Made by a program: the position numbers and the translations under genes. From assembly GCA_024402565.1 (NCBI GenBank), contig JAKSTM010000022.1:1-32926 (forward strand): 32,926 nucleotides of DNA, read 5' to 3'. The notes beneath the pieces are model-generated. The model saw only the letters and a list, made by a program, of their open reading frames with translations. It was not told the DNA's origin and did no database searches. This document shows positions 16,808 through 25,494 of this stretch, piece by piece (within the stretch, counting starts at the first letter, position 1; every line of letters begins with the position of its first letter). This DNA is from Treponema sp. (GTDB taxonomy: Bacteria > Spirochaetota > Spirochaetia > Treponematales > Treponemataceae).

Positions 16808-16887
16808 TCGTTTATTGTTCAATTAATAATCGATAAATAATCGCTAAATAATCGCTTATCGCTATCGATTATCGCTTATTGCTCAAT
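16808..16887. repeat. Short repeats between fliL and fliM, including a copy of the fliL stop region
   Basis: TCGCTTATTGCTCAAT (16872-16887) covers the last fliL codons and stop. A 14/16-identical copy, TCGTTTATTGTTCAAT, is at 16808-16823. Between them are three 11-bp units (16825-16835, 16836-16846 and 16847-16857; AATAATCGATA, AATAATCGCTA, AATAATCGCTT) and a perfect inverted repeat TAATCGATA/TATCGATTA (16827-16835 and 16863-16871). It is too A+T-rich and lacks a T run to be a convincing terminator. Confidence 0.8.
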
Positions 16888-17424
16888 AACGTCTTTCTGA
16901 AGGAAAACTACATCACGTATTTTTGAACTTGTAAGATATTTGTCATTAATAGCATTCCTAAGTTCAATCTTAAGTCTTTCTTCATTTGCTGTATTTTTTA
17001 ATTCTGAAGCAGTCTTTCCATTAAAGTATCGGCGCAAAAAATCTTTAAGTTCAACAGTTCTTTGTGTTATTTCTGTTGAAGTAGCTTTATCATCTTTTTT
17101 ATAACCGAGAACAACATCAACTCTGATAGTTGCAGGAATATCATCACTTGTAGTTGTCTGAATAACTCCAAGAGAAGTATACCAGTCAAGAATTTCACGC
17201 TGAGCTGTATAAGACACAGAAGCAGGCTGTCCACCAGCTGGGCCAGAACTTCCCTTTGTGGCGATTTTAACTGTTACAAATACAACAACTACTATGAGAA
17301 TTACTGCTGCAACTGCAATGATTATCCATTTAAGAAGACCGGGCAACAAACCGCCCATTTTACCTTTTTTTACTGGTGCCGATGATGATGCATCATCCAG
17401 ACCTAAATCGTCATTGTCTGCCAT
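16876..17424 (-). CDS. fliL: FliL, flagellar motor-associated membrane protein
   Basis: A bitopic protein that surrounds and supports the stator. A polar N-terminal tail is followed by one membrane helix (LLKWIIIAVAAVILIVVVVF) and a periplasmic domain of about 120 aa with the FliL pattern IRVDVVLGYKKDD and VVFLQKDVIEQ. The frame is open to an ATG at 17445. GGAGGGG lies next to the ATG at 17424 and gives the typical MADNDDLGLDD start, so 182 aa is preferred. Confidence 0.93.
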   Translation of the reverse strand: MADNDDLGLDDASSSAPVKKGKMGGLLPGLLKWIIIAVAAVILIVVVVFVTVKIATKGSSGPAGGQPASVSYTAQREILDWYTSLGVIQTTTSDDIPATIRVDVVLGYKKDDKATSTEITQRTVELKDFLRRYFNGKTASELKNTANEERLKIELRNAINDKYLTSSKIRDVVFLQKDVIEQ

Positions 17425-17497
17425 TTCCCCTCCAGCAAGCAACATTTTGTTATGTCTAAATAATTGAAACTTTTTAAATAGTCTCTATATTTTACCA

Positions 17498-18223
17498 CTA
17501 AAAATGCCCCTCGTCTAGAATAATTATATCTACGCGCCTATTGTAGGCTTTTGCTTCAGGTGTATCATTAGAAAACTTTGGCCGAGTATCTGCATACCCC
17601 GCTACAGAAAACTGATTTTCATTTACTCCATAATCAGCAAGATAATGAAGAACATTTGTTGAACGGGCTGTAGAAAGTTCCCAGTTGCTTAAAAACTCTG
17701 AATCATATGACACTGGAGTATTATCTGTATGTCCTTCTATGCGGAAACGACGTTTTTTCATTTCCTCTGATTTAAAGAATTCTGAAAGACGGAGAAGAGT
17801 GTCTCGAGTCTGATCAATATTCAAAGTGGCACTTCCTTCTGCAAAAAAAGAATCAGAAGCAAGTGTAATTACAAGGCCACGTTCATCACTTGTAATTGTA
17901 ATTTTATTAGATTTAACATCAGGTGCAAAAAGGCTAACTGCCTTTTTCTTAGCCAAACCAAGAGATTTACCCTTTTCAAGAGAAGGAAGTGAGTTGATGT
18001 TGTTTCCCAGGTCCGAAAGACGTCCTGCAGAAAGTGACAAACCACCGGAAGTTGATTCAGTTTCGTTCATCTGGAGAGACTGAGTGATTGTAGCCAGCTG
18101 AGTCGGATCAATTTCTGAAGGGTTATAAAGCATAACGAAGAAGCAGAGCATGAGGGTGATCATGTCACCGTAGGTACCCTGCCACGCGCTTGACGGTTTC
18201 TCTGGTTCCTTAGACTTTCCCAT
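17498..18223 (-). CDS. motB: MotB, stator protein with OmpA-like peptidoglycan-binding domain
   Basis: The stator subunit that anchors MotA to peptidoglycan and carries the ion-binding Asp (Asp20 in [17 protein letters not shown], within the single membrane helix). The C-terminal OmpA-like domain contains [13 protein letters not shown] (159-171) and NWELSTARS (180-188). The 241-aa length is normal. The Asp context without polar additions is what proton-type MotB proteins show, but ion choice is not proven. It starts 24 nt after motA. Confidence 0.96.
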   Translation of the reverse strand: MGKSKEPEKPSSAWQGTYGDMITLMLCFFVMLYNPSEIDPTQLATITQSLQMNETESTSGGLSLSAGRLSDLGNNINSLPSLEKGKSLGLAKKKAVSLFAPDVKSNKITITSDERGLVITLASDSFFAEGSATLNIDQTRDTLLRLSEFFKSEEMKKRRFRIEGHTDNTPVSYDSEFLSNWELSTARSTNVLHYLADYGVNENQFSVAGYADTRPKFSNDTPEAKAYNRRVDIIILDEGHF

Positions 18224-18247
18224 TTATATTCCTCAAATCCTTAAATC

Positions 18248-19030
18248 TTAGTCTTTCAGTACGTCAGCTTCGATAGCTTTTCTTGTAACAGGATCAAGAT
18301 AAGTAAGAAGTTTCTGTGCCATAATGCGTGGGTTTTCACCGGCCTGAATAGCAAGAACACCTTCAATAACCATTTCTTTAGAACGCATTTCCTGAGCATT
18401 CTGATCCAGAAGTTTCTGCGAGAACGGAGTGATAAGCCAGTTGGCCATCATAGAACCGTAAAGTGTTGTAATAAGGGCAACGGCCATGTTAGGACCGAGG
18501 GATGACTTATCTTCAAGGTTGTTCAACATACCAATAAGACCTACAACGGTACCCATCATACCGAAACCAGGAGCGAAACCGGCCCACTGGTTAACAATGT
18601 TGATCCATGACATGTGACGTGCTTCACACTGGTTCATTTCGTTTTCCATAACTGCACGGATAACATTTCCGTCAGTACCATCGACAACAAGACGAAGTCC
18701 CATTTTCATAAAAGGATCTTCCAGATCATCAAGACCGTCTTCAAGGGCAAGAATACCTTCACGACGGGCTTTTTCCGAAAGAGCCTGCATATTAACTACA
18801 ATATTTTTTTCACCGAAGTCAGGAACTTTGAATGCCTTTCCCATAACCTTGAAAAGTCCGAGACACTTTTTCATAGGAGCGGCAATCCAGATAGCAAAGT
18901 AAGAACCACCGATTGTCATGGCTGCAGAAGGAATATCGATAATTCCTCCCAAAGAACCACCGGAAGTCATAACCGACATGACGATCATGGCAGCACCGCC
19001 GACGATACCAATTATTGTTGCTATATCCAT
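18248..19030 (-). CDS. motA: MotA, flagellar stator ion-channel protein
   Basis: A 260-aa protein with four membrane helices: two at about 3-50 and two at about 150-200 (WAGFAPGFGMMGTVVGLIGM and MAVALITTLYGSMMANWLIT), containing the conserved Pro and Gly pattern of the channel. The cytoplasmic loop (about 70-140) includes DGLDDLEDPFMKMGLRLVVD, the region that contacts FliG. Its ATG directly follows the flbD stop (TAA ATG), showing coupling. Confidence 0.97.
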   Translation of the reverse strand: MDIATIIGIVGGAAMIVMSVMTSGGSLGGIIDIPSAAMTIGGSYFAIWIAAPMKKCLGLFKVMGKAFKVPDFGEKNIVVNMQALSEKARREGILALEDGLDDLEDPFMKMGLRLVVDGTDGNVIRAVMENEMNQCEARHMSWINIVNQWAGFAPGFGMMGTVVGLIGMLNNLEDKSSLGPNMAVALITTLYGSMMANWLITPFSQKLLDQNAQEMRSKEMVIEGVLAIQAGENPRIMAQKLLTYLDPVTRKAIEADVLKD

Positions 19031-19231
19031 TTATAAAACCTCTTGCGCTTCAATACCAACCTTACGGCGGTAAGCAATTATTTTATCAATTATGTCCTGA
19101 GGAGAATTCTTAACGATGAGTTTTTTTCCCGACAACATTGTTAATGTTGTATCAGGCAGAGAGTCCATACTTTCTATCATGTGCGGATTCACCCAGTATT
19201 TTTCCCCATCCAAACGAATCACATCAATCAT
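19031..19231 (-). CDS. flbD: FlbD-family small flagellar protein
   Basis: A 66-aa protein with the FlbD pattern: MIDVIRLDGEKYWVNPHMIE followed by DTTLTMLSGKKLIVKNSPQD. It is almost always encoded between flgE and motA, and its function is poorly known. Here flgE is absent and flbD is the first gene of the leftward train. The ribosome-binding site is weak (GGGA about 8 nt before the ATG). Confidence 0.93.
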   Translation of the reverse strand: MIDVIRLDGEKYWVNPHMIESMDSLPDTTLTMLSGKKLIVKNSPQDIIDKIIAYRRKVGIEAQEVL

Positions 19232-19298
19232 ATAATTTTCCCAAACTAACTAAATTCCGTCAAGTATTATTTTACTATAATATGACGCCTCTCCTAGA

Positions 19299-19325
19299 GA
19301 ATCGGCATCTATAAAAAGAAGTTTA
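19299..19325 (-). promoter_or_regulatory. Sigma-28 (FliA)-type promoter for the flbD-motAB flagellar train
   Basis: On the minus strand TAAA (19325-19322), exactly 15 nt of spacer and GCCGATTC (19306-19299) match the FliA consensus TAAA-N15-GCCGATAA. The extended -35 is TAAACTTC against TAAAGTTT. The site is about 70 nt upstream of the flbD ATG and is the only convincing sigma-28 site I found in the window. Confidence 0.8.
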
Positions 19326-19340
19326 GTAAAAACAGTTATA

Positions 19341-19369
19341 TTGATAATCTTCTTTTTTTAGCATAGAAT
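19341..19369 (+). promoter_or_regulatory. Sigma-70 promoter for fba
   Basis: TTGATA (19341-19346), 17 nt and TAGAAT (19364-19369), each one base from consensus, lie about 50 nt before the fba ATG. It is back to back with the sigma-28 promoter; the -35 elements are 15 nt apart. Confidence 0.7.
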
Positions 19370-19422
19370 GAAAGTTAGTAATCCTTACTATAAAAGGAAA
19401 TGAATTTTTAAGAGGTATTCCC

Positions 19423-20451
19423 ATGGTATCTTACAAAGATCTCGGTCTGGTAAACACAAAAAAAATGTTTGCAAAGGCTATGAAAGGTGGATATGCAATC
19501 CCTGCATTCAACTTCAATAATATGGAACAGATGCAGGCTATTATTCAGGCTTGTACTGAAGAACAGTCTCCTGTAATCCTTCAGGTTTCTAAAGGTGCTC
19601 GTGCTTACGCAAACAAATACATCCTGCGCAACATGGCTCGCGGTGCTGTAGAATACGCAAAAGAACTTGCAAAAGAAATGACTGCAAACGACAAAAACGG
19701 AAAGAAATACAAGGCTATTCCTGTAGTTCTTCACCTGGACCACGGTCCAAACTTTGAAGTAGCAAAAGACTGTATCGATTCTGGATTCTCTTCAGTTATG
19801 ATCGACGGTTCAGCTCTTTCTTACGAAGAAAACGTAAAACTTACAAAAAAAGTAGTTAACTACGCTCACAAACACGATGTAACTGTAGAAGCTGAACTTG
19901 GTGTTCTCGGTGGTGTTGAAGACGAAGTAGCTGCAGAAGAATCAAAATACACAAAACCAGAAGAAGTTGTAGACTTCGTTACAAAAACAGGTTGTGACTC
20001 ACTTGCAATTTCTATCGGTACATCACACGGACGTTGTAAGTTCAAGCCAGAACAGTGCAAACTGGTAAACGGTGTTCTTATTCCACCTCCACTGGCATTC
20101 AATGTTCTTGAAGCTATTGAAAAAGAACTTCCAGGATTCCCAATCGTTCTCCACGGATCTTCTTCAGTTTCTGTAGACGATGTTAAAACAATCGAACAGT
20201 ACGGCGGAAAAATCCCTAACTCTGTAGGTATCCCAGAAGAACAGCTCCGCAAGGCTGCTAAATCAGCAGTTTGCAAAATCAACATCGACTCTGACGGACG
20301 TCTTGCTATGACAGCAGCTGTTCGCAAGTTCCTTGCTGAAAACCCAGATGCATTCGACCCACGTCAGTACCTGACAGCTGCACGCGATGCTGCTAAAGCA
20401 ATGTATGCACACAAATGTCGTGACGTTCTCGGTTCTTCTAACTCACTCTAA
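19423..20451 (+). CDS. fba: Class II fructose-bisphosphate aldolase
   Basis: Zinc-dependent aldolase of glycolysis and gluconeogenesis. Motifs include YAIPAFNFNNMEQMQAI near residue 24, VVLHLDHGPNFE (about 105-116) with zinc-binding His, VEAELGVLGGVEDE near 155, TSHGRCKF near 200 and VLHGSSSVSVDD near 245. The 342-aa length fits. An AAGAGG site precedes the ATG at 19423. It is the only plus-strand gene of this half and shows a C-ending codon bias stronger than its neighbours, as expected for high expression. It has its own promoter and a strong terminator. Confidence 0.96.
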   Translation: MVSYKDLGLVNTKKMFAKAMKGGYAIPAFNFNNMEQMQAIIQACTEEQSPVILQVSKGARAYANKYILRNMARGAVEYAKELAKEMTANDKNGKKYKAIPVVLHLDHGPNFEVAKDCIDSGFSSVMIDGSALSYEENVKLTKKVVNYAHKHDVTVEAELGVLGGVEDEVAAEESKYTKPEEVVDFVTKTGCDSLAISIGTSHGRCKFKPEQCKLVNGVLIPPPLAFNVLEAIEKELPGFPIVLHGSSSVSVDDVKTIEQYGGKIPNSVGIPEEQLRKAAKSAVCKINIDSDGRLAMTAAVRKFLAENPDAFDPRQYLTAARDAAKAMYAHKCRDVLGSSNSL

Positions 20452-20481
20452 TATTAGAATGACTGACAGGTTAAAAGCCTG

Positions 20482-20521
20482 AAAAAAAATCCCGCATTCT
20501 TTCGGATGCGGGATTTTTTTT
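20482..20521. terminator. Bidirectional terminator between fba and hslU
   Basis: ATCCCGCAT (20489-20497), an 8-nt loop and ATGCGGGAT (20506-20514) form a perfect 9-bp stem extended by A/T pairs, with T runs on both strands. It serves the convergent fba and hslU transcripts. Confidence 0.92.
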
Positions 20522-20588
20522 ATCAAGTCAAGAAAAAACTTTGGAAAGATTCCATCCATTCCAAAGTTTATACACAAGTTTCTGTTTT

Positions 20589-22088
20589 CTACAAAATATA
20601 TCTGCTCAAATCTTCATTACTTGCAACATCATTTAATTTTGAATCAACATAAGCAGCATCCACTTTTATAGTTTCACCAGAATGCTTGTCTGCATCAAAG
20701 CTGATTTCATCAAGTACTTTTTCCATAATTGTATGAAGACGACGGGCACCAATATTTTCTGCTTTTGCATTTACGTCTTCTGCAATGAAACTCATACGAT
20801 CAATAGCATCTTCTGTAATATCCAGAGTTACGCCTTCAGTTTCCATGAGCTTTGTGTATTGCATTGTGAGTGAATTTTTAGGCTCTGTAAGAATGCGGCG
20901 GAATTCATCCTTATGAAGACTTTCAAGTTCTACACGAAGAGGGAAACGTCCCTGAAGTTCTGGAATAAGGTCACTTGGTTTACTCATACTGAAAGCACCT
21001 GCTGCAATAAACAAAATGTGAGTTGTATCGATAACGCCCCATTTTGTATTTACGTTTGAACCTTCTACAATCGGGAGAATATCGCGCTGTACACCTTCAC
21101 GAGAAACGCTGCCACCGTGACTTTCATTATGAACTGCAATTTTGTCAATTTCATCAATAAAAATGATTCCGGACTGCTGAACACGCTCTTTTGCAATGTC
21201 TACAGCTTTATCGCGGTCAACCATACTTTCCAAGGTTTCTTCTGTAAGAATCTTGCGGGCTTCACGGACTGTAACATTTCTTTTTTTACTTCTTCCGCCG
21301 CCGTTAATCATATTTACAATTCCCTGCATGCTGTTTTCCAGATCTTCGATATTTCCGCCAGCAATGATTTCCATATTAGGAGCACTGGATGCAGGTTTTA
21401 CAGTTACTTCAACTTCTCGGTCTTCCAGTTTTCCTTCACGAAGCCATTCTCTGAATTTTTCGCGGGTAGAACGATCTTCTTCATCTTTTGCAGCCTGATC
21501 TTCTTTTGATTCGGCAGCAGAGGATCCGTCACCAAGCTGAATTACATTTTCACCCGAAGCAGGCGATGAAGTTCCGTTAAAAATATTTCCGAGTGTAATT
21601 CCTGATTTTTTTTCATGAGCGGCTTTTTTTTCTTTCTCACTTGTTCCAGGAAGAAGAAGGTCCAGAAGTTTTTCTTCAACAACTGAAACCGATTTTTCTC
21701 GGAGTTCATCTTCCATTTCTGCTTTTACATCGTTAATTCCCACTGCCATAAGATCGCGAACCATAGATTCAACATCACGGCCCACATATCCTACTTCTGT
21801 ATATTTTGTAGCTTCAACTTTAATAAAAGGTGCACCACAAAGTTTTGCAAGACGACGAGCAATCTCTGTTTTACCTACCCCTGTTGGTCCAATCATAAGG
21901 ATATTTTTTGGAGCTACTTCATCGCGAATCTCTTCCGGAAGTTTCAAACGACGATATCGATTACGCAATGCTACAGCCACTGCACGTTTTGCATTTGTCT
22001 GTCCGATAATATACTGATCAAGTTTTTCTACAATTTCACTTGGAGTTAAATCCTGCTGTTTTGTTTTTTCCATAATTCCTGATTCCAT
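20589..22088 (-). CDS. hslU: HslU (ClpY), ATPase of the HslUV protease
   Basis: AAA+ unfoldase that feeds proteins into HslV. Walker A GPTGVGKT is at 67-74, and Walker B GIIFIDEIDK follows the long intermediate domain, which here has an acidic Ala/Asp/Glu-rich insert (about 190-215). The C-terminus ends DLSRYIL, the tail that docks into HslV. The 499-aa length is slightly long. The ATG at 22088 lies 3 nt after the hslV stop; a second ATG at 22073 with AGGA is also possible and would give MEKTKQQDLTP. It is the last gene of xerC-hslV-hslU. Confidence 0.96.
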   Translation of the reverse strand: MESGIMEKTKQQDLTPSEIVEKLDQYIIGQTNAKRAVAVALRNRYRRLKLPEEIRDEVAPKNILMIGPTGVGKTEIARRLAKLCGAPFIKVEATKYTEVGYVGRDVESMVRDLMAVGINDVKAEMEDELREKSVSVVEEKLLDLLLPGTSEKEKKAAHEKKSGITLGNIFNGTSSPASGENVIQLGDGSSAAESKEDQAAKDEEDRSTREKFREWLREGKLEDREVEVTVKPASSAPNMEIIAGGNIEDLENSMQGIVNMINGGGRSKKRNVTVREARKILTEETLESMVDRDKAVDIAKERVQQSGIIFIDEIDKIAVHNESHGGSVSREGVQRDILPIVEGSNVNTKWGVIDTTHILFIAAGAFSMSKPSDLIPELQGRFPLRVELESLHKDEFRRILTEPKNSLTMQYTKLMETEGVTLDITEDAIDRMSFIAEDVNAKAENIGARRLHTIMEKVLDEISFDADKHSGETIKVDAAYVDSKLNDVASNEDLSRYIL

Positions 22089-22091
22089 AAA

Positions 22092-22634
22092 TTAAATTTC
22101 CTCAACAGTAATGTGGTCATTTGTATAAATACATATATTTCCCGCAATGCGAAGAGATTTTTCTGCAATTTCTGCTGCTGTGTAATTTGAGCCATCCAGA
22201 TATGCAAGCGCTGCAGAATATGCATAGTTTCCGCCTGAACCGATTGCAATTACATCATTTTCCGGCTCAATAACATTTCCATCACCGGAAATCAGAAGTA
22301 TTTTTTCGGAATCAGCTACTAAAAGCATTGCTTCCAGCTTCTGAAGAGTTCTGTCTGTACGCCAGGCCTTTGCCAGTGCAACTGCAGCACGTGTGAGATC
22401 TCCATGAAATTCCTTTACTTTTTCTTCAAATCGGTCTAAAAGTGTAAATGCATCTGCTACAGAACCTGCAAATCCTGTAAGAATTTTACCATCATATATT
22501 TTGCGCACTTTTCGTGCATTTCCTTTACAAACAGTTTCACCAAGTGTTACCTGACCGTCACCAGCCATAGCCACTTTTCCATCTTTTTTTACGGCAAGAA
22601 CTGTTGTACTTCGTATCTTTACTTTTTCACCCAT
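22092..22634 (-). CDS. hslV: HslV (ClpQ), protease subunit of HslUV
   Basis: A threonine protease of the proteasome beta family. The catalytic region [20 protein letters not shown] starts at residue 10, so a 9-residue propeptide (MGEKVKIRS) must be removed to expose Thr. [17 protein letters not shown] is also typical. The frame is open to an ATG at 22640 that overlaps the xerC stop, but GAGGAG is only 3 nt from it and 8-9 nt from the ATG at 22634, so the latter (180 aa) is preferred. Confidence 0.95.
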   Translation of the reverse strand: MGEKVKIRSTTVLAVKKDGKVAMAGDGQVTLGETVCKGNARKVRKIYDGKILTGFAGSVADAFTLLDRFEEKVKEFHGDLTRAAVALAKAWRTDRTLQKLEAMLLVADSEKILLISGDGNVIEPENDVIAIGSGGNYAYSAALAYLDGSNYTAAEIAEKSLRIAGNICIYTNDHITVEEI

Positions 22635-22636
22635 AA

Positions 22637-23584
22637 TCATTTCTCCTCATCCAATTGTGGACCATGCATTGTTTTCTGTGCATTTCCACCATGGGGATGT
22701 GCCTTATTGTAAGTTTCTATCAGTTTTTCTGTTGTGATGTGAGTATAACGTTGAGTTGTACTTACACTGGAATGTCCTAAAAGTTCCTGTACCAGACGAA
22801 CATCCGCCCCATTTGCAAGCATCGCAGTAGCAAAAGTATGGCGCAAAGCATGTGGCGATATCTGGTGATTTGTTCCTTCTGGACCAGAATATCTGGATAA
22901 TATCCAGGTTATTCCACGAACACTTAAGTGCCCGCCCCGCTGGTTAATAAATACAAACTCACAATTATCTTCTTTATTTAAATTTACAAACAACTGCTTC
23001 CTATCGTCAAGGTAATTTGACAATGCACTTTGCGCATCATCAGCAAAATATACATATCTGTCTTTTTTTCCTTTACCACGAATAAGGGCTGCATGAAAAC
23101 CATCGGTAAAATCAGAAAACTTAAGATTTGCCAGTTCACTGACACGACAACCTGAAGAATAAAGCATTTCGAAAACAGCTTTATCCCTGGTTTCCCATAA
23201 TATTTCTTTTACTTCTGGTGACATACATAAATCATCAACTTCTTTTTCAGTAAGAAATTTAGGGAGTCGTTTTGGAAGTTTTACATTTTTTAATTCCAGT
23301 GCGGGATTTTTTTCGATATATCCCATTTTTTTACAATATGCAAAAAGTGTTCTGACTGCGGCAATATATCGGTTTATGGATGCAGCGGCCATTTTTTTTT
23401 GAGACATTAAGCCTATACTGGTGAGAAGTTCTTCTTTCTTGATTGTTTCTAGTTCACGTTCAGTACCTGTGTAACCTGTCAAATAAACAAAATCATTTCT
23501 ATAACCGATTACTGTATTTTCTGACAAAGTTCTGACTGATGATAAATAAATTAGAAATTCTTCAATTGCGTCCTGAAGGATCAT
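22637..23584 (-). CDS. xerC: XerC-type tyrosine recombinase
   Basis: Site-specific recombinase that resolves chromosome dimers at dif. All catalytic residues are present: Arg147 ([11 protein letters not shown]), Lys173 ([11 protein letters not shown]), His245 and Arg248 (PHALRHTFA), His271 ([10 protein letters not shown]) and Tyr280 (RYTHI). An N-terminal SAM-like core-binding domain occupies about 1-100. The 315-aa length is normal. The xerC-hslV-hslU order matches codV-clpQ-clpY of Bacillus, supporting a housekeeping role and not a mobile element. The ATG has no Shine-Dalgarno, and a promoter places the likely transcript start at the ATG itself. Confidence 0.93.
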   Translation of the reverse strand: MILQDAIEEFLIYLSSVRTLSENTVIGYRNDFVYLTGYTGTERELETIKKEELLTSIGLMSQKKMAAASINRYIAAVRTLFAYCKKMGYIEKNPALELKNVKLPKRLPKFLTEKEVDDLCMSPEVKEILWETRDKAVFEMLYSSGCRVSELANLKFSDFTDGFHAALIRGKGKKDRYVYFADDAQSALSNYLDDRKQLFVNLNKEDNCEFVFINQRGGHLSVRGITWILSRYSGPEGTNHQISPHALRHTFATAMLANGADVRLVQELLGHSSVSTTQRYTHITTEKLIETYNKAHPHGGNAQKTMHGPQLDEEK

Positions 23585-23590
23585 ATTTTA

Positions 23591-23620
23591 AGTATACTGT
23601 GCCGTCATTTACTTTGGCAA
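23591..23620 (-). promoter_or_regulatory. Candidate sigma-70 promoter giving a leaderless xerC mRNA
   Basis: On the minus strand TTGCCA (23620-23615), 18 nt and TATACT (23596-23591) are each one base from consensus. Only 6 nt separate the -10 from the xerC ATG at 23584, so transcription should begin at or next to the A of ATG. This agrees with the absence of a ribosome-binding site. Confidence 0.55.
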
Positions 23621-24241
23621 ATTATTAATCTCTGTTATTTGATTTTCTAAAAACCAGCCCTTCAAAGATTCTTTAAAAGTCTCTAAAGGTAAAATTAATA
23701 TTTTCTCTTCAGAAGTTTGTACATCCCTTAAAATCAATTTATAGGACTGGTTTTCAGGAACAAGCTGCCATAAATATTTATCTGAAGGGATTTTTGTCTG
23801 AACATAAGCTTTGATAAATTCCCCTGCCACTTTCTGTTTTTTTGAAAGTTCCATATCTGCTTTCAAAAGTTCTTCAAGTTCCTTTTTATAGCCAGAGATT
23901 TTTCCGACAAAACCTTCAATTTCCGGGAAAGGATTATAAAAACATTTTGCATCACAGATTTTTATAGCTTCTCCACCAGAAATATCCATAAGGCTGACTT
24001 TAATCTGAGACTGAAAGAAAACGCGGAACTTAACGCTTGAAGTTACAAGAATCTCCCAGGTGATATATGAACCGTTATCTGAAGTCTTTGCTTTAAGTTC
24101 AGGATGTTTATTTTCAAATTTTTTGATTTCATCTTTAACATCAGAAAAGTCCAGGCGGTCTGCACCTGCCCGTGTCATATTTTTATGCTGAAACTCATTT
24201 ATTTTCTGTTTCCAGTAATCTGATTCTTTTTCACCAATCAT
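23609..24241 (-). CDS. Unrecognised 210-aa protein linked to the MoxR/VWA pair
   Basis: I recognise no family. The protein is soluble, with no signal peptide or membrane helix. Residues 1-50 are charged and helical (SDYWKQKINEFQHKN). The middle (about 55-110) has beta-rich segments (GSYITWEILVTSSVKFRVFF, QIKVSLMDIS), then a helix-rich, Lys/Glu-rich section (about 115-150) and a final alpha/beta part (YKLILRDVQTSEEKILILPL). An AGGAG site lies 10 nt before the ATG. It follows the VWA gene by 38 nt and is followed by xerC after 24 nt. Its position suggests a partner or substrate of the MoxR/VWA machine. Confidence 0.75.
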   Translation of the reverse strand: MIGEKESDYWKQKINEFQHKNMTRAGADRLDFSDVKDEIKKFENKHPELKAKTSDNGSYITWEILVTSSVKFRVFFQSQIKVSLMDISGGEAIKICDAKCFYNPFPEIEGFVGKISGYKKELEELLKADMELSKKQKVAGEFIKAYVQTKIPSDKYLWQLVPENQSYKLILRDVQTSEEKILILPLETFKESLKGWFLENQITEINNLPK

Positions 24242-24279
24242 ATTCTTTAACTCCTATCCTATACTTTTTCTATACTTTT

Positions 24280-25494
24280 CTAAAACGGAAGATAAGTTGA
24301 TTTATTCCCAGGAAGATTATTTATCCACTGACGGCATTTTTCATAATCCATTCTGTTGGAAATGATCCACAAAATATTTGAACTGCTTCCTTTCATAAAA
24401 GGAATCTGTCCCTGGCCGTCAGTAAATATAATCAGTCCGTTGTATTCGGTTTTATGATCAAAATAAAAATCAAAAGCAGGCTGGAAATTTGTTCCGCCCC
24501 GCCCTTTAATTTCTTCAAGGTCAATTTTCTTTTTAAAAGTTACAGGCTTAAGATTTTTCAAAACAGTATCAAAAAATATTACATCAATTTTTTCGATAAT
24601 ACCTAGAAAGAAAATATTTTTTATTGCCTTATAAAAATGATTGAAACTTTCGTCTGTAATGGAACCGCTTACATCAACTGCGATGAGGATATTTGCTTTA
24701 CGGTCATAACGGCTACCCATGGCTTTAAAACCAAACCGACGGTTGGGTTTCATTCTTGTCAAAGTCCGGCTTGAACTTACAATATTTGCGCGGAACTTTG
24801 AAAGAGCCCGTCTGTAATCAAATGAAAAATCGGCTTCATCTTTCAAGGAACGTTCAAGCTCGCCGCCGATTCCGCCCCAGCCTTCATCAACTTCAGCCTT
24901 TTTAATTTCATCTTTTATTTTATTCTGTGCTTCATCATTTTCTTCCCACAGAGCAGCACTTTCATCAGCCTGAACAAGGAGGTTTTCAGAAAATCCATCA
25001 CTACCGGCATTCTGCCCGTTTTTAGATTCAGAAATTAAATCGTAAAGCTTTTTGTACCATTCTTCAAAAGAAAGATTTTCGTACATGAAAACTCTTCCGG
25101 GACTTTCAAAAGCACGGGCGTAAGCCGGATCCCGGCTCTTCATATATTCTACGCCCGGAAGAATGACTCCATCCGGAATCTTATGAACCTGAGCAATTGT
25201 GACATCACTTGCCAGAGAAAGAATCAACTTTTTTGCATTGTAAGGCTGGCGGGAATAAGGATGAAGAAGAAGGATTCTGAAAACTTCTATCTTGAAATAT
25301 TCCTCAAGAAGAGACTCTGAAAGTCCTTCAAGAAACTTAGAACTGAATTCGATATGGAAATTTCCGGTTCTGAAAGGAACTGAAAGAACCGGGTTTTCCA
25401 GAAGCCTGTGACTGCAGACTGCAGAAAACAAAAGCGGTTCCTTATAAAACCATGAGGCGATAATATCTTTCAGTATTTTTTCTATTTTAGTCAT
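24280..25494 (-). CDS. VWA domain protein of the DUF2201 type, metallopeptidase half apparently inactive
   Basis: A 404-aa protein with two parts. The C-terminal VWA-like domain (about 266-400) has a complete metal-ion-dependent adhesion site: DVSGS (274-278), Thr335 in GRGGTNFQPA and Asp359 in IIFTDGQG. The N-terminal part resembles the putative metallopeptidase domain of DUF2201 proteins (SDVTIAQVHKIPDGVILPGV), but the zinc-binding HExxH position reads IEVFR (69-73), with only the Glu and a downstream His78 kept. The MoxR-type ATPase next to it is the usual partner; such pairs are thought to act as chaperone-like remodelling machines. The family name is from memory of the motif order. Confidence 0.8.
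   Translation of the reverse strand: MTKIEKILKDIIASWFYKEPLLFSAVCSHRLLENPVLSVPFRTGNFHIEFSSKFLEGLSESLLEEYFKIEVFRILLLHPYSRQPYNAKKLILSLASDVTIAQVHKIPDGVILPGVEYMKSRDPAYARAFESPGRVFMYENLSFEEWYKKLYDLISESKNGQNAGSDGFSENLLVQADESAALWEENDEAQNKIKDEIKKAEVDEGWGGIGGELERSLKDEADFSFDYRRALSKFRANIVSSSRTLTRMKPNRRFGFKAMGSRYDRKANILIAVDVSGSITDESFNHFYKAIKNIFFLGIIEKIDVIFFDTVLKNLKPVTFKKKIDLEEIKGRGGTNFQPAFDFYFDHKTEYNGLIIFTDGQGQIPFMKGSSSNILWIISNRMDYEKCRQWINNLPGNKSTYLPF

Noticed and set aside
22637..23584. Tyrosine recombinase as a sign of an integrated mobile element
   Set aside because: The xerC-hslV-hslU order is a conserved housekeeping arrangement; no attachment sites, phage genes or tRNA are next to it.
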